Positions 1-8,002 of a stretch of 64,000 nucleotides of DNA are shown here, piece by piece (position 1 is the stretch's first letter; every line of letters starts with the position of its first letter). The DNA is taken from contig NZ_CP071446.1 of NCBI RefSeq assembly GCF_017358165.1, positions 1,798,001 to 1,862,000 on the forward strand. Reading direction: 5' to 3'. The notes under the pieces were generated by a model. The model was not told the origin of the DNA. It saw nothing but the letters and a program-made list of their open reading frames with translations, and searched no databases. This DNA is from Thermosipho ferrireducens. Lineage in GTDB: Bacteria > Thermotogota > Thermotogae > Thermotogales > Fervidobacteriaceae. The position numbers and the translations under genes were made by a program.

Positions 1-1
1 T

Positions 2-409
2 GACAATGCAGGTGAAATTGTGTTCGATAAATTTTTTATTGAAATAATGAAACAAACTAACCCAGAGCTCTACATTGCTGTAGCTGTTAAAGGAGCTCCT
101 ATAATAAATGACGCGACTGTTGATGACGCAATTTATTCAGGTATCAACAGTGTTGCTGAAATAATAAATACAGAATTAAAAACTGCTGGAACAACTGTCG
201 AAAAAGCTTCCGATAGTTTTCGGAGAGCTTTTTTTGACTATGACATTGTAATCGCAAAAGGCCAGGGAAATTTTGAGGGACTTTCAGATGAAAAAAGAGA
301 AAATCTTTATTTTGCACTTGTTGCAAAATGTGAAGTAGTAGCAAATTACATTGGAGTCCCTAAAGGAACAAAGCTGTTTATAAACTCCAGAAGAATTCCC
401 CAAGCCTGA
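2..409 (+). CDS. DUF89/ARMT1-type phosphatase, C-terminal part
   Basis: The window opens inside this gene. The in-frame reading begins at base 2 with the family metal-site motif DNAGE and runs 135 codons to a TGA. DUF89 proteins are metal-dependent phosphatases, thought to remove phosphate from damaged or side-product sugar and coenzyme phosphates. A second family signature, KGQGNFE, lies at about residue 86 of the fragment. A GTG at 20 is only an internal valine codon. The last 32 bases overlap the 3' end of the convergent manA gene. The N-terminal helical part is outside the window, so the substrate cannot be inferred. Confidence 0.85.
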   Translation, partial: DNAGEIVFDKFFIEIMKQTNPELYIAVAVKGAPIINDATVDDAIYSGINSVAEIINTELKTAGTTVEKASDSFRRAFFDYDIVIAKGQGNFEGLSDEKRENLYFALVAKCEVVANYIGVPKGTKLFINSRRIPQA

Positions 410-1163
410 TTACTATTGAGTTTGTGACTTTGCTTTTAGCATTAACAGGTATTATCTTTGCAGAGTAATCCTTTGTAATATTTTTTGGAACAGTTATTGA
501 GAATCCTTGAACGTCACTATTTTCTACCGAATACATCTCAAAATATTTTGAAGAAATCTTATGTTTTATTAAATCTTCAAATCTCACAGGCTTTGATACT
601 TCCAGTGCTTTGTCAATATGCGTTTCTCTGGGTCTTCCCCAATCGTATATTCTATAAGTCAAGTCTGAGGACTGTTGAACTTCAATAACAGTTGAATTTG
701 GACCAAGAGCGTGAATTGTACCTGCGGGTATATATACAAAAGTTCCTGCTTTTATCTTTTCTATTCGCAACGCCTTGCTCCAAGTATTATTTGAAATTGC
801 TTCAGGGATAAGCGATGGATCTTCACATATTGCGATATTTCCATCTGTTAAAAAATACCATGCCTCAGTTTTTCCCCACGGTTCATTTTCTACTGCTTTT
901 GCATACTCATCATCTGGATGTACCTGCACAGAAAGCCAGGAAGAAGTAGATATTAATTTAACCAGAAGCGGAAATCGAGAAAATTTTTTCCCCAGAATCT
1001 CCTGGCTTTTCTTGTTAATACTCTCTCCTTCTAAAATCGTTGTAAAAAGTGGATGACCTGAAACGAGCCATATTTCACCTACTGGTTCGCCGTCCAATCC
1101 AAAAATATTATTAATTTCAGGATTACCCCATACCATTCTTCGAAAAAACGGCGCAGGATTCAT
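378..1163 (-). CDS. manA: class I mannose-6-phosphate isomerase
   Basis: Cytosolic zinc enzyme that interconverts mannose 6-phosphate and fructose 6-phosphate. The four expected metal ligands are visible: Gln80 and His82 in VQVHPDD, Glu100 in GKTEAW and His151 in IPAGTIHALG. At 261 residues it is the short cupin-type class I form. It is the last gene of the long minus-strand operon that starts near 13820. Its ATG overlaps the stop of the FapA-like gene by 4 bases, and its 3' end overlaps the convergent DUF89 gene by 32 bases. Its likely roles are mannose use or supply of mannose for envelope sugars. Confidence 0.93.
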   Translation of the reverse strand: MNPAPFFRRMVWGNPEINNIFGLDGEPVGEIWLVSGHPLFTTILEGESINKKSQEILGKKFSRFPLLVKLISTSSWLSVQVHPDDEYAKAVENEPWGKTEAWYFLTDGNIAICEDPSLIPEAISNNTWSKALRIEKIKAGTFVYIPAGTIHALGPNSTVIEVQQSSDLTYRIYDWGRPRETHIDKALEVSKPVRFEDLIKHKISSKYFEMYSVENSDVQGFSITVPKNITKDYSAKIIPVNAKSKVTNSIVIRLGEFFWSL

Positions 1164-2536
1164 TCTTTGTACCCTCCCACTACTATTTTGTTGTTTTCTA
1201 ACTTTAAAACGGCCTTTTTCAAAGCCACGTTTATATAATGTTTCAAATTTTGAACCACCACTTCTACACCTGGATGAATAATTTTTCTCGCCACAATTTT
1301 CGCATTACTTTTGGTATTGGTAATAATCTCTTCTATTTCATGCAACCTCTTAATATTTTTTTCCAGTTGCTCTCGAACTGCTATTAAAGTGGAAGCAGAT
1401 TTTGAAAAAAGTTTCATCTTATCTTCGGGAATATCTACTTTAGCTTCTTTCAGTTTTTTATACTGCTTTACAACCTTTAACAACTTCTCCACGTTTGATT
1501 TGTCTAATGCTATTTGTGTTTTCAACAATCTCATTTCTTCAATAATATATGGAGGAATCCCTACTTCCACGTGAGTTGAAACAGCTATTTCAGAGCCTAT
1601 TTCATCAACTTCTATCGTAAGACCAGCTATATACTCTCCTCCCACAACAACTCCCTTTCCATCTTTAGAAATTATACTCCCTGTTACTTTCACGTGACAG
1701 TTTGAAAGTTGATCAGTAAAATAAAGATTTCTCGCTTCAATATTCGCCCCTTCCGCATAATTTACAAAAACATCACCACTGGCTTTTATTAACCCTTTTT
1801 CACGTGCTTTCACGCCAAAAATTGTCACGTTTCCTTCCAGAGAAATGACTGTAGCAGCTTCCACAACACCCTCTATGTTTATATTACTTTTTGCTCTCAC
1901 AACAAACCCCGGCCTCACATCACCTTTTATCACAACTGTACCAGGGAAATCTATATTGCCGGTTGAATAATCAACATTACCCTCCACTTCGAGAGTTTCG
2001 TCTACATCTATAAAATTTTCTTCTTTGTCAACCCGTAACATTCCTTCTATCTTTGAAGTGATAATTTTACCATCATCAGACAACACCACATTGCTTCCTA
2101 ATTTAATTTCAGCCTCTTTGCCTGGAGTAGGTGGAACATCTTCACCAAGTACATTTTTCCCGGCTTCACCAGGGGTTGGAGGAATAATAGTAGCTATCCT
2201 CTGACCTGGCTTTACTATTATTCTTTTATGTGTCAGAAACTCACGAAAATTTACCTTTTTATCAGTTACCACATTTTCTGAATGGAAATCCTCAAATTCT
2301 ACCCTTCCATCTTTTCCATCATGTGGTGGTGTACCTTCCGCTACTTTTATAGGAACTTCGTATTCTGGAAACTCGCAAAGCCTAACAATAGCATTTTTAT
2401 CTATCCCATAAACAACTCCTTTTTCTGACAAAGCTTCATATATTTCTTTTGGAGTAACTTTATCGTCATCCCTGGTTTTTCTTAGCATAACACTTGCACT
2501 CATTCTATCCTGGGAAATCTGCACATCTATTATCAT
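1160..2536 (-). CDS. FapA-like (DUF342) polymer-forming protein
   Basis: 458 residues with the layout of the DUF342/FapA family. The N-terminal part carries the typical G-T-P-P-H-D-G-K-D-G segment (about 65-90). A middle region (about 175-330) of short repeating strands rich in V, I and G suggests a right-handed beta-helix. A charged coiled coil follows (about 330-415). Family members are linked to cell-surface or flagellar assembly, but the biochemical role is unsettled. The gene sits between manA (4-base overlap) and the Omp-alpha-like gene (20-base gap), which fits an envelope role. There is no signal peptide, so the protein is probably cytosolic. Confidence 0.82.
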   Translation of the reverse strand: MIIDVQISQDRMSASVMLRKTRDDDKVTPKEIYEALSEKGVVYGIDKNAIVRLCEFPEYEVPIKVAEGTPPHDGKDGRVEFEDFHSENVVTDKKVNFREFLTHKRIIVKPGQRIATIIPPTPGEAGKNVLGEDVPPTPGKEAEIKLGSNVVLSDDGKIITSKIEGMLRVDKEENFIDVDETLEVEGNVDYSTGNIDFPGTVVIKGDVRPGFVVRAKSNINIEGVVEAATVISLEGNVTIFGVKAREKGLIKASGDVFVNYAEGANIEARNLYFTDQLSNCHVKVTGSIISKDGKGVVVGGEYIAGLTIEVDEIGSEIAVSTHVEVGIPPYIIEEMRLLKTQIALDKSNVEKLLKVVKQYKKLKEAKVDIPEDKMKLFSKSASTLIAVREQLEKNIKRLHEIEEIITNTKSNAKIVARKIIHPGVEVVVQNLKHYINVALKKAVLKLENNKIVVGGYKE

Positions 2537-2556
2537 TCTCTCACCTACTAAAAATT

Positions 2557-3942
2557 TTATTGTTTAACCCAAACTAATATAATAGCGGAAATAGCAGCTA
2601 TTCCAGAAATAATAGTTAACGTCCACAATGTTTTTATATCATCACTTAAATTCGTCATTTTTTCCGTAACTACGTCAAAAGTATTTTCAACTTTTTTATC
2701 AAACGATTTTAATTGCTCAACATCATCAACCAGAGTACTGAGTTTCTCAACACCAATTCCGCTACTTTCGAATGTAGACAAACGGGCATTTAGTTCATTT
2801 ATTTGATTTTTTATAGCATCAATATCATATATCTTTTTTTCCAAAAATTGCGTTCTGGATTCTATCTGGTCGTACCTGTTTTCAATGATTGCGAATTTAT
2901 TAACAACATTTCGAACTGTAAGAACATCTATTCCCTCCAATTTTTTCCTCAATATATCGAGATCCCCGGAAATAGCCTGCAAGTTTGAAAGCATTGTCTC
3001 TAATTCATCAACTTTACTTTCCAGATCTGGTATCTTACTAACATATGATAACTGTGAAGGTTTTATGTTTTTCAAAGAAGTGTAAAGCTTTTCAACTAAC
3101 GCTAATCTTGTTGAAACTTCGGCTATCCTCTCATTTAACGTTGACACTTCTGCAGGAAGGTTCTCTATTTTTTTGTTTATATCACTTATATAAGACATAT
3201 TCTTTGCCTGTTCTTCAAGAAAATTTGTTTTTAATTCGTTTGTTTCTTTTTCAAGGATACTTATTCTCTTGCTTAAATCTCCCAGATCTTCTACTTTCTT
3301 CAATCTTTCATCCAAGCTTCTAAATTGTGCGCTATAAGCTTCAGAAAGTCTTGTAAGTTCCAGAGATATAGAATTTAAATCATCAAGTGTTACGTACTTA
3401 GATTTCAATTCATTTTCTATAAAACCAACTTTTTTTGAAAGTTCAACAATGTTTTGATTTTTGATCTGACTTTCAATATAACTATTTTTTTCCAGTATAG
3501 CCGTGAGCATACTTTCTATCTGATTCACTTTTAGAACCACATCAGACGCAGATGACATAAACTTTTCAACACGTAATAAATCATTTAGCATATTTTTTTG
3601 CTGTTGTTCAACTCTACTCAATCTTTCATCCACGCCTGAAATAAGACTTTTATTGAGATTTATATCATCATCTATAGAAGCAATTCTTTTTTCTATATTC
3701 TTTATTGCAAGAAGATTGAAATTCTGAATAATTGTATATAAATACCTGGCAACATCGAGTTTCGTGATGAGAAGTGATGGTTTAAAATTACCATTTTCAT
3801 CAAGTTCCATAATACGACTCTCCACTAAAAATTGTACCGCTTTATACTCAGGAACAAGCGGGGAAAGGTCCGATATGCTAACTTCAGCTGCAAATACACT
3901 TACCAATGTCAGAATAAACAGAAACACTAAAATTTTTTTCAT
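2557..3942 (-). CDS. Omp-alpha-like SLH/coiled-coil envelope spacer
   Basis: 461 residues. A signal peptide (1-18, KKILVFLFILTLVSVFA) is followed by one SLH-type domain (about 22-85), a long heptad-rich coiled coil (about 85-430) and a single C-terminal membrane helix ending in WVKQ. This is the layout of Thermotoga Omp-alpha, a rod that holds the outer toga to the cell body: the SLH domain binds the cell wall and the C-terminal helix anchors in the outer membrane. Identification rests on architecture, because coiled-coil sequence alone is not diagnostic. The start overlaps the stop of the upstream PEGA gene by 4 bases. Confidence 0.85.
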   Translation of the reverse strand: MKKILVFLFILTLVSVFAAEVSISDLSPLVPEYKAVQFLVESRIMELDENGNFKPSLLITKLDVARYLYTIIQNFNLLAIKNIEKRIASIDDDINLNKSLISGVDERLSRVEQQQKNMLNDLLRVEKFMSSASDVVLKVNQIESMLTAILEKNSYIESQIKNQNIVELSKKVGFIENELKSKYVTLDDLNSISLELTRLSEAYSAQFRSLDERLKKVEDLGDLSKRISILEKETNELKTNFLEEQAKNMSYISDINKKIENLPAEVSTLNERIAEVSTRLALVEKLYTSLKNIKPSQLSYVSKIPDLESKVDELETMLSNLQAISGDLDILRKKLEGIDVLTVRNVVNKFAIIENRYDQIESRTQFLEKKIYDIDAIKNQINELNARLSTFESSGIGVEKLSTLVDDVEQLKSFDKKVENTFDVVTEKMTNLSDDIKTLWTLTIISGIAAISAIILVWVKQ

Positions 3943-5321
3943 TTATAATCCCCTCCATACACCTCGTTTATTACTCCCTGTTGTATTACTACTTCTCTGG
4001 ATGATACAACTCTTCCACCATAATAAAATTCTACCTTGTGTTTGCCAGAAGATAAAGGATAAATATATATTGGAGTTCTTCCTATTAATTTCCCATCCAC
4101 ATAAACTTCAAATCTTCCGTTAGCGTAAAAATTGACAGCACACTTATCACTATCATCAAAAACAATGTTATTCAATATGGTTAAAGTCTTCTCTTCTTTA
4201 TCGCTCAAAACTCTTATACTTTCACCAGATTCAACATTTAACAACGCAGGTGTTTTAAACCTAAATCCCTTGTATTCAACATAACCATCCTGCATGACAA
4301 CAACACTTAAAGACTCAGGATATTCTTCTATAGAACCATCTGTAAACCCATACCACTGGCCCTTTTCTGATACAACCCTTGTAAAATAAAGTCTCTGCGG
4401 AACTTTCTTGCTGCTTACAGGCACACCATCAAGATAAATTTGTATGTTATTGTTAATCTTTGAGAAAACGGCTGTTCGCAAATTATAACTATAAGTTTGA
4501 ACACCTTTCTGTATCTCAAGAGATTCTTCAATTTCTTTATAACCATCACTTGATACTTTTATCGTATACGTCCCTGGAAGAAGTACAAATTCCGCCGGCG
4601 CATTTTTAGTAATTGCATTCACTGTAACAACGGCATTTTCCGGATATCCGTAAATTAATAAATGCGAATACTGCGTTTCATTAACATTATAGGTATAAAT
4701 TTCCTCCTCAGGCACATGTATAACCTGAACTGGTGATGCATAAAAGGTTTCAAGAATCTTCAACGTATAACTCCCTGGCTCAACTTCAAGTTTTGCTGGA
4801 ATATCAATTATTTTATTATTGAACAAAGCTTTTATATTGTTTGAGCTTTTTAAAATAAGTGTCACCTTATTTTTTAACGTAACTTCTATCTTTCTTAATT
4901 CGGAAGGTTTTAAATTCAGTCTCATCTTTTTTTTCAAATAACCCTCTTTTTGTATTTCCAGAATAAGTTCTCCGCTACTAACCTCAAATACCCCTGGAGT
5001 TTCACCTAAAAAACTCCCATTTATATAAACCTTCGCTCTTGATGGAATAGTATTCAATGCAAGATAAGCCGGTAACACAAGACTGGCGTTCACAACTCCA
5101 TCTGTTGCTACAGAAGTTTCAAAGGGAGCATATCCTGGCTTTACTATTTTTAATAGGCCAGGATACTCCAGATTTTCAATAACAAGTTTTCCAGTTTCAG
5201 GTATCTTTTCAACTAAATTTTCATTCCAGTAAACAAGGGCGCCAGGCTCCGATATTACAACCAGTGTTCCAGCAATAAAAATGGAACTTAAAAAGAGTAA
5301 AAATAACACCGCTTTTTTCAT
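3939..5321 (-). CDS. exported PEGA-domain repeat protein
   Basis: 460 residues with a hydrophobic signal peptide (about 1-17) followed by several beta-rich PEGA-type modules. Each has the pattern P-x-x-A-x-V-Y-I-N-G-x-x-x-G-x-T-P; clear copies lie near residues 92-118 and close to the C terminus (YVDGKLIGRTPIYIYPLSSG). PEGA modules occur in surface and periplasmic proteins and are assumed to bind other proteins or sugars; no catalytic motif is seen. The gene overlaps its neighbours on both sides by 4 bases, linking it to the MarR regulator and the Omp-alpha-like rod. A periplasmic or cell-surface partner of that rod is an inference from context only. Confidence 0.82.
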   Translation of the reverse strand: MKKAVLFLLFLSSIFIAGTLVVISEPGALVYWNENLVEKIPETGKLVIENLEYPGLLKIVKPGYAPFETSVATDGVVNASLVLPAYLALNTIPSRAKVYINGSFLGETPGVFEVSSGELILEIQKEGYLKKKMRLNLKPSELRKIEVTLKNKVTLILKSSNNIKALFNNKIIDIPAKLEVEPGSYTLKILETFYASPVQVIHVPEEEIYTYNVNETQYSHLLIYGYPENAVVTVNAITKNAPAEFVLLPGTYTIKVSSDGYKEIEESLEIQKGVQTYSYNLRTAVFSKINNNIQIYLDGVPVSSKKVPQRLYFTRVVSEKGQWYGFTDGSIEEYPESLSVVVMQDGYVEYKGFRFKTPALLNVESGESIRVLSDKEEKTLTILNNIVFDDSDKCAVNFYANGRFEVYVDGKLIGRTPIYIYPLSSGKHKVEFYYGGRVVSSREVVIQQGVINEVYGGDYK

Positions 5322-5755
5322 TTATCGTCACCACTTAAAAGCTTATCTATTGCTTTTCCAAACTCTTTTAACATTTCTGTAAGTTCTTCGCCAAATTTCT
5401 GTGGCATATTCTCTATAACCTTATTAACAAAAATAATCCTTTTTTCAATTACTTTCTCTATAATTTGCTCACCACGGTTTGTGAGAGTAACTAAATGTAT
5501 TCTTTTGTCTTTTTCCATACGAGTTTTTGTTAAAAAACCATCTTTTTCCAGCCTGAAAACAAGACCGGTAGTTGTACTTTTGGCTATACCAAGAGCTTTA
5601 CTGAGTTCGCTCATGGTTTTTGGCCCTTTAAAATATATATTTTGCATTAAATCAAATTGCGCAGGTGTAATAGGATAATCTTTCAATACCTCTCGGCCTT
5701 TTACTTTTATTTTGAAACATATTTCTCTAAGTATCTTTTCTAAATTTTTTGCCAC
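5318..5755 (-). CDS. MarR-family transcriptional regulator
   Basis: Winged-helix DNA-binding protein of 145 residues. The recognition region reads TMSELSKALGIAKSTTTGLV, followed by the beta-wing (DKRIHLVTLTNRG) and a C-terminal dimerisation helix. I place the start at the GTG at 5755, because AGAGGTG lies just in front of it and the preceding peptidase gene ends at 5760. The longer ATG-started reading to 5791 would overlap that gene and has no better ribosome site. The ligand is unknown. It may control the envelope genes downstream, but no operator could be identified. Confidence 0.9.
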   Translation of the reverse strand: MAKNLEKILREICFKIKVKGREVLKDYPITPAQFDLMQNIYFKGPKTMSELSKALGIAKSTTTGLVFRLEKDGFLTKTRMEKDKRIHLVTLTNRGEQIIEKVIEKRIIFVNKVIENMPQKFGEELTEMLKEFGKAIDKLLSGDDK

Positions 5756-5759
5756 GCTA

Positions 5760-7097
5760 TCACCTCTTAGAAAGAAGTTCTTTGTATGCAAGATAACTCT
5801 CGTATAAATCCACTTTTGATACTATTTCAAATGGCGAATGCATACTCATCAAACCAGGCCCCATGTCAATAACTTTAAAACCTTCCTGGGCCAAAAATTT
5901 TGCAACCGTTCCGCCGCCTCCTATTCCTATCTTTCCAAGTGTTCCAACCTGCCATTTAATCCCCGCCTCGTTCAATACCTTTCTCACGTGAGCAACAACC
6001 TCTGCATCTGCTTCACTTGCTCCTGCTTTTCCGCGAACTCCTGTGTACTTAACAAGCGTAACACCACCACCAACTACCGGGGCATTATATTTATCATGGA
6101 CATCTTTAAAGGTTGGATTAATTACCGCAGCAACATCAGCTGAAACAACAAACGAATTTTCAATCATAATATCAAACGCATATTCTGTATCTGTCTCACC
6201 ACTTATTTTTAAAATTCTTCTAAAAAATAGCTTATAAAAACGGGCTTTAGCTCCAGAATTTCCTTCGCTTCCTATTTCTTCGCGATCAAACAATATAACT
6301 GCTGCAGATTTCTCCAAATTCTCCGCGTCTACTAAAGCTCTAATCGCTTCAAAAGAACATATTCTATCGTCATGACCGTATGCTCCTATAAAACTTCTAT
6401 CCAATCCTACTTCCCGTGACTTAAACGCAGGTACAAGTTCAAGGTCAGCACTAACAAAATCTTCTTCCTCAATATCATACTTTTCTTTTAAAATTTTCAA
6501 AATATTTTTCTTAACAGATTCTTTTTCCTCTTTTTCCAGAGGAATAGAACCTACCAGAAGATTTAATTTTTCTCCCTGAAACTTTTCGCTTATTTTATCA
6601 TCTTTACGATCAAGGTGTGGTAAAAGATCCGGAATTACAAATATTGGATCATTCTCTTCTAATCCTATTTTTATATCAACTTTTGTTCCATCTTCTTTCA
6701 CAACCACTCCCACAATTGCAAGTGGAATATTGTACCACTGATAAAGTTTAACCCCCCCATAATAATGTGTTTTGAAAAAAGCCAGCTTTTCATCTTCATA
6801 CAGAGGGTTAGGCTTTAAATCTATCCTTGGAGCATCCACATGAGCGGCAACAATATTAACCCCATCTTTTAGTTCTCCAACTATTCGCGCTGCAATTAAA
6901 GATTTATTTTGATTTACATAATACACTTTTTCTTCCTTGCCAGTGTAATTGTCCAAACTTATAAATCCATGAATCTCCAGAAAAGTTTTATAAAAGTCTA
7001 TCGCGAGTCTCTCAGTAAGCGCTGTGTCTATAAAGTTTCTATAATCTTTGCTGAATTTTTCAATCTCAACTAAATCTCTTTCACGCCATAAATTCAC
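5760..7097 (-). CDS. M18-family aminopeptidase
   Basis: 445-residue dinuclear zinc aminopeptidase of the M18 (aspartyl aminopeptidase) family, cytosolic and expected to form dodecamers that trim peptides. Visible signatures are the metal-ligand motif AAHVDAPRIDLKPNP, the catalytic-acid segment DREEIGSEGNSGA and the C-terminal MHSPFEIVSKVD carrying the last histidine ligand. Length is normal for the family. It lies 14 bases after murB in the same operon and only 4 bases before the GTG of the MarR gene. Confidence 0.92.
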   Translation of the reverse strand: MNLWRERDLVEIEKFSKDYRNFIDTALTERLAIDFYKTFLEIHGFISLDNYTGKEEKVYYVNQNKSLIAARIVGELKDGVNIVAAHVDAPRIDLKPNPLYEDEKLAFFKTHYYGGVKLYQWYNIPLAIVGVVVKEDGTKVDIKIGLEENDPIFVIPDLLPHLDRKDDKISEKFQGEKLNLLVGSIPLEKEEKESVKKNILKILKEKYDIEEEDFVSADLELVPAFKSREVGLDRSFIGAYGHDDRICSFEAIRALVDAENLEKSAAVILFDREEIGSEGNSGAKARFYKLFFRRILKISGETDTEYAFDIMIENSFVVSADVAAVINPTFKDVHDKYNAPVVGGGVTLVKYTGVRGKAGASEADAEVVAHVRKVLNEAGIKWQVGTLGKIGIGGGGTVAKFLAQEGFKVIDMGPGLMSMHSPFEIVSKVDLYESYLAYKELLSKR

Positions 7098-7111
7098 CTA
7101 TTTCACTCCTT

Positions 7112-8002
7112 TCACCAGATTTCAACTTCTGTTTCAAGAACAATATTATACTCTTTTTTTACCCTCTCTTTTATAATATTTATAAGTTTTTTAACATCTT
7201 CTGCTTTAGCATTCCCGCAATTTACTATAAAACCAGCGTGCTTTTCAGAAACTTTTGCATCACCCACTCTAAAACCTTTAAAACCAAGTTTTTCTAAAGT
7301 ACTTCCAACGTAAAAATCCGGTTTAGGTCTCTTAAATATACTTCCAGCGCTTGGAATTTCTAAGGGCTGTTTTTCATATCTTTTTTTCATTATTTTTACC
7401 ATTTCATTTTCTATATTTCTTCTATCTCCCTCTATTAATTTAAAAGTAGCGCTCAATATTAAAAAATCCCTTCTTTTCTTGAAAATGCTTGTCCTATAGC
7501 CAAATTGCATTTCTTCTTTTTTTAAATCCACGAACTTATTCCCATCATATATTCTCACAGATACCAGAGTTTCTGCTATTTCCCAGCCAAACGCTCCAGC
7601 GTTCATAAAAATCGCTCCACCAACGCTTCCTGGTATTCCAAAGGCTCTTTCCAGTCCAGATAGCGACGCTTCTTTGGCAACCAGACAAAGTTTTTTTAAA
7701 GGAACTCCACCTTCGCATGTTATAAAATTACCCTCTATTGAAATTTTATTTAACTTTTCGGTGCTTACTACTGCTAATTCCATGCTTTCATCAGATGGTA
7801 AAACATTCGTACCTCGTCCTAAAATTTTTACTGGAATTATTCTTTTTAAAATATTCAGAGTTTCAATTAATCCTTCAACTGTATACGGAACAACATAATA
7901 TTTTGCAGGCCCGCCTATTCTAAAACTTGTATGACATCTTAGAGGTTCATTAATATACACATCAATACCTGATTGCATCAACCTCTCAAGAACTTTCTCC
8001 AA
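7112..8002 (-). CDS. murB: UDP-N-acetylenolpyruvoylglucosamine reductase
   Basis: NADPH- and FAD-dependent enzyme of the second committed step of peptidoglycan precursor synthesis, yielding UDP-N-acetylmuramate. The FAD-binding domain shows LGRGTNVLPSD and GIPGSVGGAIFMNAG. The catalytic region has GYRTSIF, SAGSIFKRP with the proton-donating serine, and the final glutamate in ETEVEIW. At 296 residues it fits the type II MurB form that lacks the extra tyrosine loop. Its start overlaps the end of the GGDEF-protein gene by 17 bases, so the two are translationally linked. Confidence 0.96.
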   Translation of the reverse strand: MEKVLERLMQSGIDVYINEPLRCHTSFRIGGPAKYYVVPYTVEGLIETLNILKRIIPVKILGRGTNVLPSDESMELAVVSTEKLNKISIEGNFITCEGGVPLKKLCLVAKEASLSGLERAFGIPGSVGGAIFMNAGAFGWEIAETLVSVRIYDGNKFVDLKKEEMQFGYRTSIFKKRRDFLILSATFKLIEGDRRNIENEMVKIMKKRYEKQPLEIPSAGSIFKRPKPDFYVGSTLEKLGFKGFRVGDAKVSEKHAGFIVNCGNAKAEDVKKLINIIKERVKKEYNIVLETEVEIW

